Assembly: GCF_004745805.1 (NCBI RefSeq)
Contig: NZ_SRLQ01000014.1
Coordinates: 186,001 to 250,000 of the forward strand
Direction: 5' to 3'
Origin: Mycolicibacterium sp. CH28
GTDB taxonomy: Bacteria > Actinomycetota > Actinomycetes > Mycobacteriales > Mycobacteriaceae
DNA length: 64,000 nt
Shown here piece after piece: positions 58,771 to 64,000 of the stretch (the first letter of the stretch is position 1; every line of letters starts with the position of its first letter). The notes beneath the pieces were generated by a model, which saw only the letters and a program-made list of their open reading frames with translations, did not search any database and had not been told where the DNA came from. A program made the translations under genes and the position numbers.

Positions 58771-60414
58771 TCAGGAGTGTCGGCCCAGCTTCGAGAGCAA
58801 CCGGTGCTCGCCGCGCTTCTTGTCGGCCAGCGCTGCCTTGGCGGCCTGCCAGCCGGGGATGCCGCACACCCCGCCGCCAGCATGGGTGGCCGAGCTGCCG
58901 TTGTAGAGGCCGGCGATCGGAGTGCGGTAATCGGCGAATCCCGGTGCCGGGCGCATATGGAACAGCTGCTCCAGGGACAGCTCACCGTGGAAGATGTTGC
59001 CGCCGACGAGCCCGTACTCGACCTCCATCTCGTGCGGGCCGACGATGTCGCGATGCAGGATCGAACCCTTGAAACCGGGTGCCACCTCGTCGTAGAGATC
59101 GACCAGGCGATCGGCGTAGGCCTCGAGCTCCTCGGTATGCGGCTCGTCGGCCCACTCCGCCGGCACCCACTGGGTGAACAACGACATGATGTGGGTGCCA
59201 TCGGGATTCAGCGTCTTGTCCAGCGTGGTGGGAATGACCCCGTCGCTGAATGGCGCCAGCGCAGGGCGACCCGCACGCGCATCCTGGAACGCGGCCTCGA
59301 TGTAGTCCATGGTCGGGGCCATCTCCACCGAGCCGGTGAGGTGTTCGGCGATGCCGCTGCTGGGGTTGGCGGTGAAGCTGGGCAACTCGCCCAGCGCCAG
59401 GTTGATCTTCACCACGCCGCTGCGCGACTTCCAGTGTTCGATGTCGGTGACGAAGTCGTCGGGCAGTTCGTGGCGCGAAATCTGGTCCAGGAACGCGATC
59501 CGCGGGTGCAGGGTCGTGACCACCAACGGCGCCCGGATCTCGTCGCCGTTGTCCAGCACCACGCCCTCGATACGGCCGTTGCGGACCAGCATCCGCGACA
59601 CCCGGGCGTTGGTCCTGATCTCGGCCCCGAAGCTGCGCGCCGAGCGGGCGATGGCCTCCGACACCGCCCCCATGCCCCCCTCGGGGTAGCCCCAGCTGCC
59701 GAGCTGACCGTCGCCGACGTCACCGATCGAGTGGTGCGCCATAACGTAGGCAGTACCCGGTTCGTACGGGCCGGCCCAGGTTCCGATCACGCCGTTGACC
59801 GCCAATGCGCCTTTGATTTGTGGTGATTCGAACCAATCGTCGAGCAGGTCGGCGATGCTCATCGTCAGCAGGCGGGTGATGTCGGCGGTCAGGCGGGGGG
59901 TGATGCCGCGTTGGCTCCACGCCAGCTTGGCCAGGTCGAGCAGATCCGACGGCTTGCGCGATCCGATGTTGGGCGGCACCTGCGTCAACAGCGGGCCCAT
60001 CACGTCGGCGATGCCCTCCAGCCAGGCGTTCCACTTCGGCCACGCGTCGGCGTCTCTCTTGGAGAACTTGGCCAGCTGCTCGTGGGTGCGGGCCGGGTCG
60101 TCCTCGTAGATGATCAGCGAACCGCCCTCGGGAAATGCCTGGTAGTACGGGCCCATCGGATGCACCTTGTAGCCGTGCCGCTCCAGGCTCAGATCCCGCA
60201 CGATCGTCGGCGGCATCAGGCTCATCACGTAGGACAGCCGCGTCACCCGCAGGTGCGGGGCGTCCTCCCACGGCGCCTCTGTCGTGGCCGCGCCACCGAG
60301 CGAGCCGCGCGACTCCAGCACCACAGTCCTGGCGCCCGAGCGGGCTAGGTAGGCCGCTGACACGAGCCCGTTGTGTCCGCCGCCGATGACGATGGCGTCG
60401 TAGGTGTTCGACAT
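58771..60414 (-). CDS. PYROXD2/phytoene-desaturase-like FAD oxidoreductase
   Basis: A 547-residue flavoprotein of the phytoene desaturase/PYROXD2 fold. FAD motif is DAIVIGGGHNGLVSAAYLAR (about 6-25), then VVLESRGSLGGAATTE. A C-terminal FAD motif GLYNGSSATHAGGGVCGIPG closes the site. Substrate unknown; the group includes amine and polyene oxidases. The ATG at 60414 excludes a long upstream frame that crosses the palindrome. It is 5 bases from the acyl-CoA synthetase gene and diverges from the TetR gene. Confidence 0.88.
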   Translation of the reverse strand: MSNTYDAIVIGGGHNGLVSAAYLARSGARTVVLESRGSLGGAATTEAPWEDAPHLRVTRLSYVMSLMPPTIVRDLSLERHGYKVHPMGPYYQAFPEGGSLIIYEDDPARTHEQLAKFSKRDADAWPKWNAWLEGIADVMGPLLTQVPPNIGSRKPSDLLDLAKLAWSQRGITPRLTADITRLLTMSIADLLDDWFESPQIKGALAVNGVIGTWAGPYEPGTAYVMAHHSIGDVGDGQLGSWGYPEGGMGAVSEAIARSARSFGAEIRTNARVSRMLVRNGRIEGVVLDNGDEIRAPLVVTTLHPRIAFLDQISRHELPDDFVTDIEHWKSRSGVVKINLALGELPSFTANPSSGIAEHLTGSVEMAPTMDYIEAAFQDARAGRPALAPFSDGVIPTTLDKTLNPDGTHIMSLFTQWVPAEWADEPHTEELEAYADRLVDLYDEVAPGFKGSILHRDIVGPHEMEVEYGLVGGNIFHGELSLEQLFHMRPAPGFADYRTPIAGLYNGSSATHAGGGVCGIPGWQAAKAALADKKRGEHRLLSKLGRHS

Positions 60415-60451
60415 GGCGCCCCACTTTCGTCCGCCCCGAGCGGGCTTGTTT

Positions 60452-60467
60452 GACTGACTGTTCAATC
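60452..60467. promoter_or_regulatory. TetR-regulon palindrome, site 2 (variant)
   Basis: GACTGACTGTTCAATC keeps the GACTGA/TCARTC arms of sites 1 and 3 with one arm mismatch and a different centre. It lies 63 bases before the TetR ATG and 38 before the oxidoreductase ATG. Confidence 0.72.
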
Positions 60468-60529
60468 TAACCAAGTGTTAGGCTTTCAACAAGTGCCAGC
60501 GCAGGCACCGCTGAGGGGAGTACGACACG

Positions 60530-61213
60530 ATGGCTGAACCCGCACCCGCGACCGAGAACAACGAGGCGAGGCGAGTCCAGATGTTGCGCGCCGCAGCAGA
60601 GCTCGTCTGTGAGCGCGGTTTCTCTGAGACCCGGATCTCCGATGTCGCCAAACGGGCGGGCGTCAGTTCGGCGTTGGTGATCTACTATTTCGGTACTCGT
60701 GATCGGTTGCTCGTCGACGCCCTGCGCTATTCGGAGGAGTCGTTCTACGAGGCCGCCGAGCGGATGCTCGCCGAGGTCCCTGCATTGCGTGATCGGCTGT
60801 CGTTGCTGATCCAGTGGACCTGTGTCCCCGGGCCCGATGTCGCCGGCCCGGCGGCTCCGGGAGCGCACCATGAGATCCCCGGCGCGTGGGGCCTGTGGTT
60901 CGACCTGTGGGCACAAGCGTTTCGGCATGACGAGGTCAAAGCCGGTCGGGTCGAACTCGATGCGCGCTGGCGGCGGATGATCGTCGACGCGGTGGAGTCG
61001 GCCGAGCTGGCATCTGACATCGACGCCCGGATGTTCGCTCTGGAGTTCTCCGCACTGCTGGACGGGTTGTCCATCCAGGTCGCGCTGGAGGATCCGGAGG
61101 TGGACTCCAAGGTGGCCTACGATATCGCGATGCGGTTCGCCGAGCGGGAGCTGAACCTGCCCGGCGCGAAGCGGCGCCCGGTCGCGGCGGGCAGCGGTAG
61201 GCGCTCGCTCTGA
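60530..61213 (+). CDS. TetR-family regulator of the catabolic regulon
   Basis: A 227-residue TetR regulator. The HTH region includes RRVQMLRAAAELVCERGFSE, ISDVAKRAGVSSALVIYYFG and TRDRLLVDALRYS. The ligand domain (about 75-205) is Trp-rich (GAWGLWFDLWAQAFRHDEVK). A palindrome of TetR type lies at its own promoter and at two other promoters in this region, so it is the best candidate regulator of all three. It converges on the PotA-like ATPase gene. Confidence 0.92.
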   Translation: MAEPAPATENNEARRVQMLRAAAELVCERGFSETRISDVAKRAGVSSALVIYYFGTRDRLLVDALRYSEESFYEAAERMLAEVPALRDRLSLLIQWTCVPGPDVAGPAAPGAHHEIPGAWGLWFDLWAQAFRHDEVKAGRVELDARWRRMIVDAVESAELASDIDARMFALEFSALLDGLSIQVALEDPEVDSKVAYDIAMRFAERELNLPGAKRRPVAAGSGRRSL

Positions 61214-61219
61214 GTCGTC

Positions 61220-62380
61220 TCAGATAGTGCTGAGCGCCTCCATCGGGCCGGCGATCAGGTCGGCGGCGGGATCCTTGACGACGGTTGCGGAGCTACGAGC
61301 AAGCACCCGCACCGCGTCCGTGGTGCACACGCAGGTGACCGGCATCCCCGCGGCGTAGCCAACCGAATTCGGCCCGAATTGGTTGGGGACGTCGACGACG
61401 AGTGCTGCGGGTTCGCCGACGTTGACGTGGACCTGAGTCGACGCGCCGTGGTAGACGACCTGGGCCACGGTGCCGCTGATCGCGTTGTATCCAGGTGACA
61501 CCGGGGTTTCGGGGGCCTGCAGCGTGATCCGCTCCGGCCTGATCACGATGGCGGCCGGCCCCGGCCGACACGAGCTGTCCACCGCGGCGCCGAGGCGTGT
61601 CGCCAGCGCCGAGCACACCGCCGAGCCGGCCGCACATTCCAGCACATCGGCGTCGAAAATATTTGCCGCGCCAAGGAATCCGGCCACATACGTGGTCGCC
61701 GGGGCGGAGTAGATCTCCTGTGGGGGACCGACCTGCTCGACCCGCCCCTCGGCCAGCACGGCGATCTGGTCGCTCATCGTCAGCGCCTCGTCCTGGTCGT
61801 GGGTCACGTAGACGAACGTGATCTCGACCTCGCGCTGCACGGCGCGCAACTCGAGCTGAAGTTGCCTGCGCAGCTTGGCATCCAACGCACCCAGCGGCTC
61901 GTCGAGCAGCAGCACCCGCGGCGCCAATACCAGCGCACGTGCCAGTGCGACGCGCTGTTGCTGGCCGCCGGACAGCTGGGTGGGCCGTCGTTTAGCGAAT
62001 CCGCCCATCCGGACCAGTTCGAGCGCCTCGCCCACCCGCCGTTTGATCTCATCCTTGGGGGTCTTTTGGTAGCGCAGACCGAAGGCCACGTTGTCCCACA
62101 CACTCATGAAGGGGAACAGCGCGTAGGTCTGGAAGACCGTGTTGACCGGACGCTTGTGCGGCGGATCCTGAGCGACATCGCGGCCATCGAGCTCGATCCG
62201 CCCCGAGTCGGGCTTCTCGAATCCGGCGATCATCCGCAGGGTGGTGGTCTTGCCGCATCCGGACGCACCGAGCAGCGAATAGAACTGGCCGGCTGGGATA
62301 TCCAGGTCGATACCCGTTACGGCCGGAACTCCCTCGAACGACTTCGCAAGCTGATGCAGCCGGATCGCGCCGCCGGTCAC
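61220..62380 (-). CDS. spermidine/putrescine-type ABC transporter ATPase
   Basis: A 386-residue PotA-type ABC ATPase. Walker A GASGCGKTT, Q-loop VFQTYALFPFMSVWDNVAFG, signature LSGGQQQRVALARAL, Walker B VLLLDEPLGALD, and the switch-His loop YVTHDQDEALTMSDQIAV are present. The C-terminal TOBE/OB regulatory domains (about 260-386) include IVIRPERITLQ. GTG at 62380 is chosen, just downstream of the aminotransferase stop at 62406. No permease gene is within the window; it may lie beyond 64000 next to the Tat-exported protein. Confidence 0.9.
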   Translation of the reverse strand: MTGGAIRLHQLAKSFEGVPAVTGIDLDIPAGQFYSLLGASGCGKTTTLRMIAGFEKPDSGRIELDGRDVAQDPPHKRPVNTVFQTYALFPFMSVWDNVAFGLRYQKTPKDEIKRRVGEALELVRMGGFAKRRPTQLSGGQQQRVALARALVLAPRVLLLDEPLGALDAKLRRQLQLELRAVQREVEITFVYVTHDQDEALTMSDQIAVLAEGRVEQVGPPQEIYSAPATTYVAGFLGAANIFDADVLECAAGSAVCSALATRLGAAVDSSCRPGPAAIVIRPERITLQAPETPVSPGYNAISGTVAQVVYHGASTQVHVNVGEPAALVVDVPNQFGPNSVGYAAGMPVTCVCTTDAVRVLARSSATVVKDPAADLIAGPMEALSTI

Positions 62381-62405
62381 CGGCGGGCATCCTGACAGCA
62401 GGCGG

Positions 62406-63782
62406 TCAGCTCGCCACCGCCTGGGCCAGCCGGGCGAAATTCGCGGCGAAACGGTCGACATCGGCCTCGTCGTGCTGAACAGACAGCAACCATTGCTCCA
62501 CCTTGCCCCATGGCGGCAGGAATACCCCGCCATTGTGTTGCATGAGCCAGTGCAAATGACCCAATCGGTCGTCGATCTGGAGGAAGTCGCGGAAGTCGCG
62601 GACGGGCTCGCGCTTGAACGTCACGCAACCCTTGGCTCCGACACTGACCACATGCCAACCGTAACCGTGTTCGGCCGCCGTCGCTTCCAAAGCGCCACGC
62701 AAACGCGCGGCCAGCGCCGTCATCTTCTGGTAGGCGGCCGGGGTGAGTACCTCGGAGAGGGTGGCTCTGGTGGCCGCCATCGCCAACGGATTTCCGTTGA
62801 AGGTGCCCACCTGCTCATAGCGTCCGTCTGCGATCGCCGACATCACCGCAGTCGTCCCGCCGATCGCAGCGACGGCAATACCGCCACCCAAAGCCTTTGC
62901 CAGACAGACGATATCGGGAACAACTCCGGTCATCGCGGTAACCCCGCCCGGGCCGGTGGTGAAGCCGGTCTTGACCTCGTCGTAGATCAGCAGTGCCCCG
63001 GCCGCGTGGAGAAGGTCGCGGATTGCGGCCAGATACCCGTCTTCGGGCGCGATGATGCCGGCGTTCATCATCACCGGCTCCACGATCATCGCGGCCACTT
63101 GGTCACGGTGCTCGGCCAGGGCGCGCGCCACCGCACCGGGATCGTTGAACGGCACCACGACGACCAAGTCGCGGATTGCGGCCGGGATACCGCTGTTGCC
63201 GGGCACTCCGATGGGGTGGTCGCGGGGGCCGACCTGGTCCGCCTCGGGCAGTACCGAGACCTCGACGGAGTCGTGATGGCCGTGGTAGCAGCCCTCGACC
63301 TTGATGATCAGATCCCGCCCGGTCACGCAGCGGGCCAGATGCACGGCATCCATGGTGGCTTCGGTGCCGGAGTTGGCGAAGCGCCACAGCGGGAGGTCGA
63401 ATCGGCGGGCGAGTTCGGTGGCGATCCAGATCGCGTCCTCGGTGGGCTGCGCGAAGTGAGTGCCGCGGCGGACCTGTCGGCTGACCGCCTCGACGATGGC
63501 GGGGTGCGCGTGCCCGGCGATGGAAGCCCCGTAGCCGCCGTGCATGTCGACGTACTCGTTACCGTCGACGTCGTAGACCTTGGAGCCCGCGCCGTGACTC
63601 ATCCACACGGCTTGGGGTTGGGCGATCTGCCAGTTTGAGGTGGCGCCACCGGCAAGGTATTCGCCTGCGCGGGAGATCATTTCGGTACTGAGTGGCTGGC
63701 GCGCCAAGAACACGCTCTCCTCGTCGGCGATCAACTGATCGACCGCGTCGTGAACCGGGCTCTCGATGGTCGATGAAGCCAC
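62406..63782 (-). CDS. class III PLP-dependent aminotransferase
   Basis: A 458-residue class III aminotransferase resembling glutamate-1-semialdehyde aminomutase-like and omega-amino-acid enzymes. PLP-binding Lys296 is in PDIVCLAKALGGGIAVAAIG, the conserved Asp268 in LLIYDEVKTGFTTGPGG, and the substrate/phosphate segment is FANSGTEATMDAVHLARCVT. Its first gene position next to the third TetR palindrome and its pairing with a PotA-like ATPase suggest transamination of an imported amine or amino acid. A true hemL would be essential and not in such a cluster. Confidence 0.9.
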   Translation of the reverse strand: MASSTIESPVHDAVDQLIADEESVFLARQPLSTEMISRAGEYLAGGATSNWQIAQPQAVWMSHGAGSKVYDVDGNEYVDMHGGYGASIAGHAHPAIVEAVSRQVRRGTHFAQPTEDAIWIATELARRFDLPLWRFANSGTEATMDAVHLARCVTGRDLIIKVEGCYHGHHDSVEVSVLPEADQVGPRDHPIGVPGNSGIPAAIRDLVVVVPFNDPGAVARALAEHRDQVAAMIVEPVMMNAGIIAPEDGYLAAIRDLLHAAGALLIYDEVKTGFTTGPGGVTAMTGVVPDIVCLAKALGGGIAVAAIGGTTAVMSAIADGRYEQVGTFNGNPLAMAATRATLSEVLTPAAYQKMTALAARLRGALEATAAEHGYGWHVVSVGAKGCVTFKREPVRDFRDFLQIDDRLGHLHWLMQHNGGVFLPPWGKVEQWLLSVQHDEADVDRFAANFARLAQAVAS

Positions 63783-63840
63783 GGGAAAACCTCCACTCGA
63801 TTGCCCAGCGGACCTGCGAAAAAGCGCTGGCGCAGCTATT

Positions 63841-63856
63841 GACTGAGCATTCAGTC
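63841..63856. promoter_or_regulatory. TetR-regulon palindrome, site 3
   Basis: GACTGAGCATTCAGTC has perfect 6-base arms and differs from site 1 by one central base; identity extends through ATT before and TATGTCA after. It lies between the divergent aminotransferase gene and the Tat-exported protein gene. Confidence 0.82.
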
Positions 63857-63904
63857 TATGTCAGAGTCCAAGGAGCTACAAGACTTGAAACCACGGAGGC
63901 GCGG

Positions 63905-64000
63905 ATGTCAGCACCCAACGGACCCGGCCCGAATCGGCGACAGTTCCTGCAGCGGGCTGCCCTACTGGCAGCTGGAACACCCGCGCTCGTTGCATTTCTC
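63905..64000 (+). CDS. Tat-exported protein, 5' end only
   Basis: The first 32 codons run to the right edge. A twin-arginine signal (NRRQFLQRAALLAAG) is clear. Placement across from an ABC ATPase and aminotransferase, at the same operator, suggests an extracellular solute-binding protein of a polyamine/amino-acid transporter, but no mature sequence is visible to test this. Confidence 0.6.
   Translation, partial: MSAPNGPGPNRRQFLQRAALLAAGTPALVAFL

Noticed and set aside
57384..59201. Leftward 605-codon open frame spanning two genes
   Set aside because: It is out of frame with both the acyl-CoA synthetase and the FAD oxidoreductase and has no protein-like motifs.
62472..63638. Forward 388-codon open frame
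   Set aside because: Antisense of the class III aminotransferase, whose PLP motifs are intact.
62406..63782. Aminotransferase as the haem-pathway hemL
   Set aside because: Context is an operator-controlled transporter and oxidase cluster, and no other haem gene is near; a catabolic relative fits better.

Overview
This 64 kb window is high-GC chromosomal DNA from a mycobacterium, most likely a fast-growing Mycolicibacterium close to M. smegmatis. The evidence is a PGRS-type Gly-Gly-Asn repeat protein cut by the left edge, a WhiB protein, a PacL-like metal-chaperone gene beside a CtpC-like P-type ATPase, a KstR-type cholesterol operator, AlkB, an actinobacterial cholesterol oxidase, and the zinc-free (C-) ribosomal protein operon with an Mrf-like COG0523 protein. 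No rRNA, tRNA, CRISPR array, phage or insertion sequence was seen.

Layout. 0-11 kb: partial PGRS protein, acyl-CoA dehydrogenase, SGNH hydrolase, a TetR/Old-Yellow-Enzyme divergent pair with tandem operators, an anti-sigma factor beside a broken ECF sigma gene, a two-component system, two small secreted proteins, a CobW-type GTPase and an amidohydrolase remnant. 11-18 kb: DeoR-galT-galK followed by isochorismatase-like, NTF2-like, PNPOx-like and MOSC-reductase-ferredoxin genes, all on one strand with mostly overlapping ends. 18-35 kb: secreted GH2 glycosidase, small secreted proteins, the ohrR-ohr pair, a glutamine-type ABC transporter with fused binding protein and permease, AlkB, cholesterol oxidase, an MFS transporter, a YVTN propeller, a truncated Ddn-like gene, CsbD, YnfA and an acyl-CoA ligase.

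35.7-44.5 kb is a zinc-starvation island. It holds zur, znuB, znuC and znuA; a P-type ATPase with its PacL-like partner, a WhiB protein, cysteine-free L31 and an Mrf-like protein on one strand; and, divergently, rpmB2-rpmG2-rpsN2-rpsR2 plus an unknown cysteine-rich protein. Three Zur-box-like palindromes sit at the promoters. 44.5-48.3 kb: a thiolase-like lipid-transfer protein and a Rossmann dehydrogenase diverge from a perfect KstR consensus; a SRPBCC protein and a class II glutamine amidotransferase follow.

48.3-64 kb looks like a TetR-controlled catabolic regulon. One palindrome (GACTGA-N4-TCARTC) occurs at three divergent promoters, serving an acyl-CoA dehydrogenase, a DAO-type FAD oxidase plus cupin, a PYROXD2-like oxidoreductase plus an ADP-forming acyl-CoA synthetase, the TetR gene itself, a class III aminotransferase plus a PotA-like ATPase, and a Tat-exported protein cut by the right edge. 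I infer uptake and oxidation of an amine or amino-acid-like compound. A separate xylose-type cassette (xylA, binding protein, ATPase, permease, and a divergent ROK repressor with its own palindrome) lies inside this regulon.
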